A model generated the notes under the pieces. The model was given only the letters and a program-made list of their open reading frames with translations, was not told the origin of the DNA and made no database searches. A program made the translations under genes and the position numbers. Positions 57,515-64,000 of a stretch of 64,000 nt of DNA are shown here, one piece after another. Source of the DNA: an uncultured Acidobacteriota bacterium (GTDB lineage: Bacteria > Acidobacteriota > Terriglobia > Bryobacterales > Bryobacteraceae); assembly GCA_902826605.1 (NCBI GenBank), contig CADEFM010000017.1, positions 1-64,000 of the forward strand. Direction: 5' to 3'. How positions within the stretch are numbered: the stretch's first letter is position 1; every line of letters starts with the position of its first letter.

Positions 57515-59355
57515 AATTCAAGCATCAGCAGGGACCATAGCCAATGGCTGTTATCCCGCCGTTCACTATCGTGTTCATCTAAAAGTGCCTTTACGAACCG
57601 AGCTTTGGCGATTCCCCTGTCCAGAAATTTCTGCGACAGTAACAAGCCGCGCAGCATGTCCCGAAGATCTCCACGGAACCATGCCGCCAATGGAACTCCA
57701 AAACCTTTCTTAGGCAAAGTCAGCAATTTCCGGGGTAGCCGGTCGCTGGTGGCGCGCACAAAAATGTGCTTTCCGCGATCGCCTCGTATTTTCCAGCCGT
57801 GCGGAATCGCCGCCGCCACTTCCGCCAAGCGATAGTCCAGCAGAGGAGAACGAACCTCCAGCGAATTGGCCATCGACATGCGATCCACTTTCACCAGCAT
57901 ATCACCCAAAAGTGACGCCGTTGCTTCGAAATACAGGGATTGAGTCAATAAATTACCCTGATGCGGCAGAAGGCAATGGTTCATCTTTTCGAGCAGCCAG
58001 CTCTCTTCGGCCGGCAGCATCCACTCGGCGGTTAAGAGCTGGTTCCTCAGATGATAATGCGCATAGTTGCGTTCCAGATAGCGGGCGAACCCCGAATTCA
58101 GACTGATCATGTGCAGGAAGTTTTTTCCATACGCCCCGTACGGCAAGAAATCCGCAATTCGGCGAATCCCTCCGCGCAGTGATTGCGGAATCGCGCCCCA
58201 CCGGGCCAAACCGGCGGCGGACCGGTGAACCTCATATCCGCCAAACAGCTCATCACCACCATCGCCGGTTAACGCGACTTTCACATGCTGAGCCGCGAAT
58301 TCGGAGACCAGAAACGTGGGGATGGCGGAGGAGTCGCCGAATGGTTCGTCGAAATGGCGGATCAAGCGTTCTATCAGACGGACGGAGTCCGGACTCACCA
58401 CCATTTCGCGATGTTTGGTGTTGTATCGTTGCGCTACCAGACGCGCTGCGGGAAGTTCATTGAAGCCGCTTTCTTCGAAGCCTATCGAAAAGGTTTGGAC
58501 CGGATCCGGCGAAGAGAGTGCCATTGAAGCCACGACCGAACTCGAATCGATTCCACCGCTGAGGAACGCGCCTAGGGGGACGTCGGCGATCATCCGAATC
58601 CGAACTGCTTCATCGAAAGCTTCGCGAATGCGCAGCGCGGCTTTCTCTTCGGTGTCTCCGGCACAGGGTTCCGAGGCGGGCATCGGCATGCGCCAGAACA
58701 CGCCCTGCTCCAGCTTTCCGGCGCGCGCGTCATAGCTGAGCCAGCTCCCTGGCGGCAGCTTGCGCACTTCCACAAAAGGCGACCAAGGATCAGGAATATA
58801 AGAAAAGAGCAGGTACAGGCGTAGCGCTTCGGCATCGAGAGTCAGCGGCATTCCCGATGCACGCAGACACTTCAATTCACTGCCGAATGTCAGGCCATCC
58901 GCGGTTACTGCATAGTAGAGCGGCTTCTTGCCAAAGCGGTCGCGCGCCAGCACCACGCGCTCCGAGCGGGCGTCCCACAGTGCAATCGCGAACATGCCCC
59001 GCAGATGCCGGAAGCAATCGACGCCGTATTCCTCATAAAGATGAACGATGACTTCCGTATCGGAGTGCGTGCGAAAGCGGTGCCCACGCGCCTCCAGGTC
59101 ACTCCGCAGACGATCGAACTCATAGATCTCGCCGTTAAAGACGATCCATACCGTACCGTCTTCGTTCGAAATAGGCTGATGCCCTGTCTTCAGATCGACG
59201 ATACTCAGGCGGCGCATGCCGAGGGCGCAGCCGCGCTCCACATGGTACCCTTCGTCGTCCGGACCACGATGGCGAATGAGATCGCACATCCGCTTGAGAA
59301 CAATGGCGGCATCGGGACGAGCGGTGGCAGTGAGAAATCCGGCGATGCCGCACAT
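57481..59355 (-). CDS. asnB: Asparagine synthetase-like amidotransferase, second copy
   Basis: A 624-residue protein with N-terminal Cys2 (MCGIAGFLTA), HRGPDDEGYHVE, FNGEIYEFDRLRSDLEARGH, the P-loop LSGGIDSSSVVASM and LTGDGGDELFGGYEVH. It is clearly paralogous to the gene at 49133 but divergent (different domain lengths and C-termini), so the two may amidate different residues of the glycan. It starts the minus-strand half of the locus; its stop overlaps the long form of the polymerase gene by 34 bases. Confidence 0.9.
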   Translation of the reverse strand: MCGIAGFLTATARPDAAIVLKRMCDLIRHRGPDDEGYHVERGCALGMRRLSIVDLKTGHQPISNEDGTVWIVFNGEIYEFDRLRSDLEARGHRFRTHSDTEVIVHLYEEYGVDCFRHLRGMFAIALWDARSERVVLARDRFGKKPLYYAVTADGLTFGSELKCLRASGMPLTLDAEALRLYLLFSYIPDPWSPFVEVRKLPPGSWLSYDARAGKLEQGVFWRMPMPASEPCAGDTEEKAALRIREAFDEAVRIRMIADVPLGAFLSGGIDSSSVVASMALSSPDPVQTFSIGFEESGFNELPAARLVAQRYNTKHREMVVSPDSVRLIERLIRHFDEPFGDSSAIPTFLVSEFAAQHVKVALTGDGGDELFGGYEVHRSAAGLARWGAIPQSLRGGIRRIADFLPYGAYGKNFLHMISLNSGFARYLERNYAHYHLRNQLLTAEWMLPAEESWLLEKMNHCLLPHQGNLLTQSLYFEATASLLGDMLVKVDRMSMANSLEVRSPLLDYRLAEVAAAIPHGWKIRGDRGKHIFVRATSDRLPRKLLTLPKKGFGVPLAAWFRGDLRDMLRGLLLSQKFLDRGIAKARFVKALLDEHDSERRDNSHWLWSLLMLELWFQDLEQNPV

Positions 59356-59497
59356 GGTTAGCCGAATGCTCCGTCTGGCGGATGATCACTGCGTGCACTG
59401 TTTGTAACGTTGCGTAAAGTCGGAGGCATCTGAAGTCCAGACACCATCATGGCAAGTCCGCCACCCCTGTGCGGGTGAGGTTGTCGGAATTGGTCCG

Positions 59498-59758
59498 TTA
59501 GCGGCCGAAGTAGGCGGCGTTTTTTTGCGCGAATTCGGACCACTTTTCCGGCAGATCGTCCAGCGCGAAGATCGCGGAGACAGGACAGACGGGCACGCAA
59601 GCGCCGCAGTCGATGCATTCGACGGGGTCGATGTAGATCAATTCTTCGTTCGCGAATTTGTCGGAATCTTTTTTAGGATGAATGCAGTCCACCGGGCAGG
59701 CGTCGACGCATGCCGCATCCTTCACGCCAATGCAAGGTTCCGCAATTACATATGCCAT
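59498..59758 (-). CDS. Seven-iron ferredoxin
   Basis: An 86-residue ferredoxin. The first site, CIGVKDAACVDACPVDCI, has the C-x7-C-x3-C spacing of a [3Fe-4S] site, and CIDCGACVPVCPVSAI (CxxCxxCxxxCP) is a [4Fe-4S] site. The C-terminal LDDLPEKWSEFAQKNAAYFG is typical of FdxA-type seven-iron ferredoxins. It would carry low-potential electrons to an unidentified partner. It is a monocistronic gene just upstream of two tiny membrane proteins on the same strand. Confidence 0.92.
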   Translation of the reverse strand: MAYVIAEPCIGVKDAACVDACPVDCIHPKKDSDKFANEELIYIDPVECIDCGACVPVCPVSAIFALDDLPEKWSEFAQKNAAYFGR

Positions 59759-59893
59759 AAGATAACTCTCGTGTTGTCGGCCCAGGCCAGGTGAGGGGCA
59801 GGAATAAAGCCGAAACTATCTTTTTAGCATAGCGCGGAAAGCAGCGCAATCCAAACTTGGCGCCAATCGCGCTACCACCTGGAGGAAGGAACG

Positions 59894-60022
59894 TTAATTC
59901 TGTGGCGCGCTGAAAAAAATAGCGGCGCCAATGATTGCAAGCACAAGCATGTACAGCGTAATCGAAAGCATGTCTTCGGGATGCGGGCCGTTTTGACGAT
60001 TCAAATGTTGCTTCTGCGCCAT
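59894..60022 (-). CDS. 42-residue membrane protein
   Basis: Reading from ATG 60022 gives MAQKQHLNRQNGPHPEDMLS, a polar cytoplasmic N-terminus, followed by one hydrophobic helix ITLYMLVLAIIGAAIFF and a short SAPQN end at TAA 59894. It is short for automatic calling. It is on the same strand as the next small gene, so the two may be co-transcribed. It could be a small accessory subunit of an oxidase or transporter, but no partner is visible here. Confidence 0.6.
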   Translation of the reverse strand: MAQKQHLNRQNGPHPEDMLSITLYMLVLAIIGAAIFFSAPQN

Positions 60023-60060
60023 TTGCGTATGGGCTGTTCTTTCGGAGGGTCGAAGGGGTC

Positions 60061-60168
60061 TTATCGCATGAGAAATAGCCGGCTTCCCGGCCCGTGCACG
60101 ATCACAATCATCGCAAACGCAATAAATAGCAGGGACAACACAGCATATAGCCAGTTTTGCCGGGTCAT
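60061..60168 (-). CDS. 35-residue membrane protein
   Basis: A tiny gene with a good ribosome site (AGGAG, 4 bases before ATG 60168). Sequence: MTRQNWLYAVLSLLFIAFAM, then IVIVHGPGSRLFLMR. It has a single membrane helix with the basic end cytoplasmic. Stop TAA is at 60061-60063. It sits just upstream of the 42-residue gene, consistent with a bicistron. No family recognised. Confidence 0.6.
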   Translation of the reverse strand: MTRQNWLYAVLSLLFIAFAMIVIVHGPGSRLFLMR

Positions 60169-60663
60169 AGTACTCCTAAACAGGCTTCGATCTTACTCTT
60201 GCCCTGTCTATAAATCAAGGGAGGGTGCAGTTGTTTGATACGAAAAAGCCGATTTGTGTTTGAGAAGGGACCCGTATCAACACCGCCCCGCCGCCTCCAG
60301 CATCCAGGGGAGTTGGATCCCTGTGGGGCTGCTCGTGTTTCCCAAAAGGAAATGGGCGGCCGGCAGGTCGGGCCTTTATAGGGAGCGTCGGGCGATACCG
60401 GCCGGGGTGGATGGCGCTTTAGCTGCCGGAATAGTGTGTTCACTATGATCGGTATCGTGCCAAGTTGGAATTCCATGATCTCGTACTAGTGCAGCACCCC
60501 TAGGGCCTTCCCGTAACAATATGATTATAAAAAAGATATAAAGTAATGAGGTGGTCAAGGCGGTCTTCAAGAAGATAAGGTGGTGACCGCCCGTGGTCAA
60601 TGTCGATTCCAGAACGGTGGCGCGCACGGCTAGCCTGTAGGTCCAGCTAGTGCTTTCTTATTT
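60169..60663. other. Gene-poor stretch
   Basis: About 500 bases with no gene that I can support. Two competing open frames (60254-60448 on plus and 60165-60476 on minus) show Arg/Pro/Gly-rich shadow-like composition and no ribosome site. A local AT-rich patch lies at about 60515-60550. A tRNA 3' fragment follows at 60664. This may be decayed mobile DNA. Confidence 0.6.
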
Positions 60664-60691
60664 TGGTGCCCTGGGCGGGACTTGAACCCGC
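60664..60691 (-). other. Orphan tRNA 3' end fragment (T-arm, acceptor and CCA)
   Basis: On the minus strand GCGGG-TTCAAGT-CCCGC forms a perfect T-arm, then CCAGGGC gives the 3' acceptor strand, A the discriminator, and CCA is encoded (60666-60664). The matching 5' half (starting GCCCTGG) and D/anticodon arms are absent in the adjacent sequence, so only the 3' end exists. Such fragments are usual at integration sites of elements targeting tRNA genes (att). Leu-type tRNA is a guess from the acceptor. Confidence 0.7.
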
Positions 60692-60802
60692 ATAGAGTAG
60701 ATTGTTTCGAGCCTTCCGATATGTTTCATCGCAGAGATTGACAGTTGAGGTCGATGATCTGTGCCTTGTGTCGCGTCCCTCTCGGTCGTTGGCGTCTATC
60801 AC

Positions 60803-61291
60803 CTACGGCGATGGCGGCGGAACAAACTCCAGGCCGCACTTGGGGCCTGCTACGAGCACCCTAGCCAAGAACGCTTCGTCCATCGGCGGCGGCGCCATCG
60901 CAGGATCCGCGGGATAAAACGCTTCTTCAAAAAACTTCTCCAGGCCCGCGGGTGTAGCCACCAGCAGGAACCTGGCCTCTACGTTCCCGGTGTTCTGGAA
61001 AGAGTGCGGGACTCCGCGGGGGAGGCAAATAAAATCTCCGGGCAATGCAGTCTGCGTCTTCCCTCCGACATGAATGGTCAGTGTCCCTTGCTGCAGGTAG
61101 AATGACTCTTCCTCGCGGTGGTGAATGTGCGGCGGGTTACCCGCTCCCGGCGGGACCGCTACCTCCGCCATGAAAAAGGCGCCGCCGCTTTGCTCGCCGG
61201 TGATGAGAAAAGTAATCTTGTCCACGGGGCTCTGATAGGCCCGGCCGGTTCCAGCGGGAACATGCGTGACGGGAAGTGGATGTGTGCTCAT
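60803..61291 (-). CDS. Cupin-domain protein
   Basis: A 162-residue cupin with HIHHREEESFYLQQGTLTIHV, the metal-ligand first motif (HxH with Glu), and the second motif GDFICLPRGVPHSFQNTGNVEAR. The single domain resembles quercetin dioxygenase-like cupins. ATG 61291 has GGAGGA upstream. It has no signal peptide. The gene is isolated, transcribed on the minus strand toward the tRNA fragment. Confidence 0.85.
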   Translation of the reverse strand: MSTHPLPVTHVPAGTGRAYQSPVDKITFLITGEQSGGAFFMAEVAVPPGAGNPPHIHHREEESFYLQQGTLTIHVGGKTQTALPGDFICLPRGVPHSFQNTGNVEARFLLVATPAGLEKFFEEAFYPADPAMAPPPMDEAFLARVLVAGPKCGLEFVPPPSP

Positions 61292-61578
61292 TTGAGTCCT
61301 CCTAGATCCACGATTGTAACCGAGATTGTACCTTCGCCGGATTCAGTCAGAGAAGACTAACCCGTAACAAGATCAACGCAGGCAGTGATACGGAACACCC
61401 GGTTCGGCAGGGTGTCATCAGTTTGAGTAGCTTCGATCAAACAGGGATAAACGTTTTTGCTTGATTCGTTCGCCGCGCCTGTGGCTCCGGTGCCCGTAGG
61501 CCGGCTTGCTGGTTACGACAAACCGACCCTGGCGCGGGCTGGAGCACTCCCCACGGCCGTCGCGCAATTTCGCAAGAT

Positions 61579-62091
61579 TCAGTCATTCCGATACAACTCG
61601 GCTTCCGGTGTGGGAGCGGGCGATGTCTCCGTACCCTCGCGGCGCAGGCGGTGGCGAGCGGAAAACACGGAGCCCCGCGCAGGGGTCAAAGGCGCGAACT
61701 TCATCATGCCGATCGGCATGGCCATATCATCGTAAATTGCCTCTATCCCGCCGCGGATGGAATAGGTTTCGTGCCAGAATCCGGTGCCTCCCGAGTCGCG
61801 CAGAAAATTCCGCCACCAGGTGCGGTGCGGCTCGGAACGCGTCCAGCGTTCCAGCGATTCGAAATCGCGCCAGTATTGGCGCATGCCGGCGTGCGGCGGA
61901 AACATTGAGAAGAGAAAATCCTCATGAAGCAGCAGTCCGTCCGGTTTCGCCCTCGCTGACTTGGCGATTTGCGGTCCCAGGCCGAGCAGCGTTTTCAGGC
62001 CCGTCCAGGCGTTCACACGCATGCCCAGAATGACCACGGTCAAGTCGGGATAAGCGGAAAGATCGACGGTGCGGCGATCGACACGAGTCAT
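61579..62091 (-). CDS. DUF4188-like monooxygenase-family protein
   Basis: A 170-residue protein, start ATG 62091 (MTRVDRRTVDLSAYPDLTVV); earlier starts read through poor sequence. It has VVILGMRVNAWTGLKTLLGLG, then LLLHEDFLFSMFPPHAGMRQY, RDFESLERWTRSEPH and WRNFLRDSGGTGFWHETYSI, the family features of the DUF4188/phenylacetaldoxime-dehydratase-like heme group. The histidine of GFWHETY is a candidate heme ligand. Function here unknown. Confidence 0.75.
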   Translation of the reverse strand: MTRVDRRTVDLSAYPDLTVVILGMRVNAWTGLKTLLGLGPQIAKSARAKPDGLLLHEDFLFSMFPPHAGMRQYWRDFESLERWTRSEPHRTWWRNFLRDSGGTGFWHETYSIRGGIEAIYDDMAMPIGMMKFAPLTPARGSVFSARHRLRREGTETSPAPTPEAELYRND

Positions 62092-62527
62092 ACCAAGGCA
62101 TTGTACGTCCGCAGAGTTAGGACCGGCAAGCGCCAGAGGGACAAGATTGGTTCTAATTCCGGGGACTCCGAAGAAGATGTGCGGCCGCGAGATTGCCCGA
62201 CAGTTCAAAGGGATTGGACCGATGATGTAATCCCCTACGCCGAAGCGGGATCATGGTGGCCCGCATGTGGAGATGTTTAAGTAACTGTGCATCTTTCGGC
62301 CTTCGCGGATTTTGGCACGCTGAGGCTGCTCTAATTTAACTCGCTGCGAAATAATTGATCCCAGCCGGAAGCGACGTTTAGGAGTGGAGGGTCGATCTCG
62401 AGAGTGACAAGGTAGCGGTGAGGATCAAGTTCACCGAGGTGCCGGAAAAAGAATAGCGCTGCTCACCGTTTGGCCATGGATCGCGCCACCGCGGAGCAAT
62501 TCTTGATCGGCGGGCGATCCGAGCGAT
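62092..62527. other. Intergenic stretch without a visible gene
   Basis: About 430 bases where I see no supported coding or RNA feature. Open frames here are shadows running out of the DUF4188 gene. No palindrome, terminator or repeat of note was seen. Confidence 0.5.
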
Positions 62528-63652
62528 CTAAGCAACAAGATCCCCCGTTTGCGATGTATCGTAACCCGCCAGCACTTCCAGTTTCCTCCGCAGCGTGGCG
62601 CGTTGGAGCACGTCGAGGAACGCTTTGACCGTGGGGAGGTCCGCCGTTCGTTTCCGCATCACCAGGTCGTAGCGCGCGCTATGGATCGGCACAAAATCCA
62701 AGCCGAATGTTTGTGCAGCCGACTTGGTCGCGATGCACGTGTCGGCTTCGCCGGAAACCACGCAATAGGAAGCCGCGAGGTGCCCAAACGCGATCCGACC
62801 GTAACCAGTTACTTTGCTGCTTGCAATGCCGGTTTTGTCCAGCAACTTGTCCAGCAATGCGCGGCTTCCGGAGCCAGGTTCACGATTCACAATCCGCACG
62901 CCCTTCCGCGTCAGGTCCTCCACCCCGCGCACATTCTTTGGGTTTCCGGCTGCAACCACCAACCCTTCTTCCCAGCGGGCGAAGGTCACGACCATCATTT
63001 CCTCGCCGGGAAATTCCTGGCGGATATACGGTAGATTGAACTCGCCGGTTTTTGGATCTTCGAGATGTGAACCGGCAATGTGAACCTTGCCTTCTTTGAG
63101 CCACGCCAAGCCCAATTTGCTCGATGCCGCGGCCGTGACGATTTCGACACCGCTGATCCTTTCAACCATGGTTGAAAGGAGGCTCGTGCCAGGATCACAT
63201 CCCGCGAGAACCAGCCGCTTCTGGGCGGCTTCGTCTCTTGCGAACACCACCAAATCCGCGCGTCCGTTCGCTCGGCCGGTACGCTTGATAATGCCATCTG
63301 CTTCAGGCATGTAATACGGCGTGGCGCTGACCGGCACGCTGACCCAGCGGGATCCAATCTGGCAAATGCGCACAGGCTGACCCTTCGTTGGAACCGACGC
63401 GCTGAGTACTTCGGCCACGAAGGACTCGGGAGACTTAGGTGATCCTTGCGCCAAGGAAAACAGCTCGTCCACGGTCACTTCCAGTTCGCGGGCAAGATGC
63501 AGCGAAACTTCGGTGTTGGGCACGTACGTTCCTGCCTCAATCGCATAGATCGTCTGGCGGCTGACATTGACCCGTCTCGCGAGATCCGACGCGCCTATGC
63601 CTCTGTTTTTTCGAACCTGCCCGAGCCGATTTTCAATCCGGGTTTTTGTCAA
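62528..63652 (-). CDS. HTH regulator with periplasmic-binding-protein-like (molybdate-type) domain
   Basis: A 374-residue regulator with an N-terminal XRE HTH (residues 1-65: GIGASDLARRVNVSRQTIYA, IEAGTYVPNTEVSLHLAREL) and a C-terminal PBP-like domain (about 90-365: LVVFARDEAAQKRLVLAGCD, IVTAAASSKLGLAWLK, GSRALLDKL, GHLAASYCVVSGEADTCIAT). That domain occurs in molybdate-linked regulators, and the gene directly follows a molybdopterin oxidoreductase gene, so a molybdenum-related signal is likely. The start is TTG 63652 with AAGGAAG just upstream. Confidence 0.85.
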   Translation of the reverse strand: MTKTRIENRLGQVRKNRGIGASDLARRVNVSRQTIYAIEAGTYVPNTEVSLHLARELEVTVDELFSLAQGSPKSPESFVAEVLSASVPTKGQPVRICQIGSRWVSVPVSATPYYMPEADGIIKRTGRANGRADLVVFARDEAAQKRLVLAGCDPGTSLLSTMVERISGVEIVTAAASSKLGLAWLKEGKVHIAGSHLEDPKTGEFNLPYIRQEFPGEEMMVVTFARWEEGLVVAAGNPKNVRGVEDLTRKGVRIVNREPGSGSRALLDKLLDKTGIASSKVTGYGRIAFGHLAASYCVVSGEADTCIATKSAAQTFGLDFVPIHSARYDLVMRKRTADLPTVKAFLDVLQRATLRRKLEVLAGYDTSQTGDLVA

Positions 63653-63654
63653 AG

Positions 63655-64000
63655 TTACTTCCTTACTTGCACGACGTCCAGCTTCGTGAGCATGCGAACC
63701 GAGCGCGCTCCGTGTTTGTCTTTGGGCACTATCAGGCGAAAGCGGCCTTGCGCCCCAGAAAGCGCCTTTCCGTTGCCCGTATCGGCCAGCAGAATTTCGT
63801 TGTCAATGAAAGCGGGATCGAGCTCGCCGAGTGAAAACACTACTTGGTAACCGTCCTGCGCCTCAGCAAGGACGTACGCCGCGAGCGCCTTGCCTCGCAG
63901 TGCTTCGCCTTGCGCAACGCCGACACGCTTCAATACCTCATGGAGCCACACACCTTCATACATAGTCTCCATGCCATTGCCGGTGGTCTTTACCGCCGCC
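63655..64000 (-). CDS. Molybdopterin-binding oxidoreductase (partial, 5' end off-window)
   Basis: The C-terminal 114 residues of a sulfite oxidase/YedY-type molybdopterin-binding domain: YEGVWLHEVLKRVG, RGKALAAYVLAEAQDGYQVVF, LGELDPAFIDNEILLADTGN, and GRFRLIVPKDKHGARSVRML. The frame is open to the window edge, so the start is outside. Its stop TAA (63655-63657) overlaps the ribosome site of the regulator gene, showing co-transcription. Confidence 0.82.
   Translation of the reverse strand, partial: AAVKTTGNGMETMYEGVWLHEVLKRVGVAQGEALRGKALAAYVLAEAQDGYQVVFSLGELDPAFIDNEILLADTGNGKALSGAQGRFRLIVPKDKHGARSVRMLTKLDVVQVRK

Noticed and set aside
60254..60448. Plus-strand 64-residue open frame
   Set aside because: No ribosome site or domain; overlaps an equally poor frame on the other strand.
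60165..60476. Minus-strand 103-residue open frame
   Set aside because: Arg/Pro-rich shadow composition, no ribosome site, and its 3' end overlaps the start of a better-supported small gene.
60664..60691. Complete tRNA or tmRNA
   Set aside because: Only the T-arm and 3' acceptor are present; no matching 5' GCCCTGG half, D-arm or anticodon arm upstream, and the acceptor does not suit tmRNA.
1..64000. CRISPR arrays
   Set aside because: No regularly spaced 25-40-base repeats were seen and no cas genes.

Overview
The window looks like a chromosomal segment of an acidobacterium of the Solibacter/Bryobacter type. This is inferred from style, not from a search: many secreted cupin, NHL, PQQ and cytochrome c proteins with Tat or Sec signals, a TonB receptor with an N-terminal carboxypeptidase-like domain, FecR and carboxypeptidase-regulatory-like secreted proteins, DUF6152, DinB and DoxX families, and high-GC coding bias. 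No plasmid, ribosomal operon, CRISPR array or intact insertion sequence is seen.

Layout. 1-6.1 kb: tail of a secreted protein, rpiB, a Tat-exported haloacid dehalogenase, a bicupin gene whose 3' end is partly duplicated about 600 bp downstream, an NHL beta-propeller protein and a sorbosone-dehydrogenase-like propeller. 6.3-8.15 kb: a retron cassette on the minus strand, with a structured non-coding region, a small hydrophobic ORF, an XRE helix-turn-helix protein and a retron reverse transcriptase; two operator-like palindromes lie upstream. 8.2-17 kb: cytochrome c, SnoaL-like protein, PLP trans-sulfuration enzyme, cysS, a large TonB-dependent receptor and an Rrf2 regulator with palindromes in the receptor promoter, apaG, and a metallo-beta-lactamase-fold protein.

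17.2-27.7 kb: a periplasmic oxidation/catabolic block (two PQQ dehydrogenases, one fused to cytochrome c, a GlcG/HbpS protein, a Tat amidohydrolase, a Tat alpha/beta-hydrolase, a DUF6152 protein, two paralogous secreted proteins), then a broken dinB gene and a DoxX-like protein. 27.8-28.4 kb: a decayed tyrosine recombinase beside tRNA-Pro(CGG). 28.5-48.5 kb: mostly housekeeping (tdk, methyltransferases, infA, wecB, a ClpB-D2-like AAA+ protein, rmuC-prodh, ribBA with an eroded cyclohydrolase half, egtB-egtD, prfB with its programmed frameshift, tsaC, rhomboid protease), interspersed with secreted proteins. 48.6-59.4 kb: ssb, then a surface glycan locus with two asparagine-synthetase-like amidotransferases, three GT4 glycosyltransferases, a formyltransferase-like/GINT1-like propeller protein and an O-antigen ligase/polymerase. 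59.5-64 kb: ferredoxin, two tiny membrane proteins, an orphan tRNA 3' fragment in a gene-poor stretch, a cupin, a DUF4188-like protein, and a molybdopterin oxidoreductase followed by a regulator with a molybdate-type binding domain.

The item most deserving follow-up is the retron. The reverse transcriptase carries the retron-specific NAxxH motif and a VTG-like motif. It is translationally coupled to an XRE protein, preceded by a possible one-pass membrane microprotein, and downstream of hairpin-rich non-coding DNA and two related operators.
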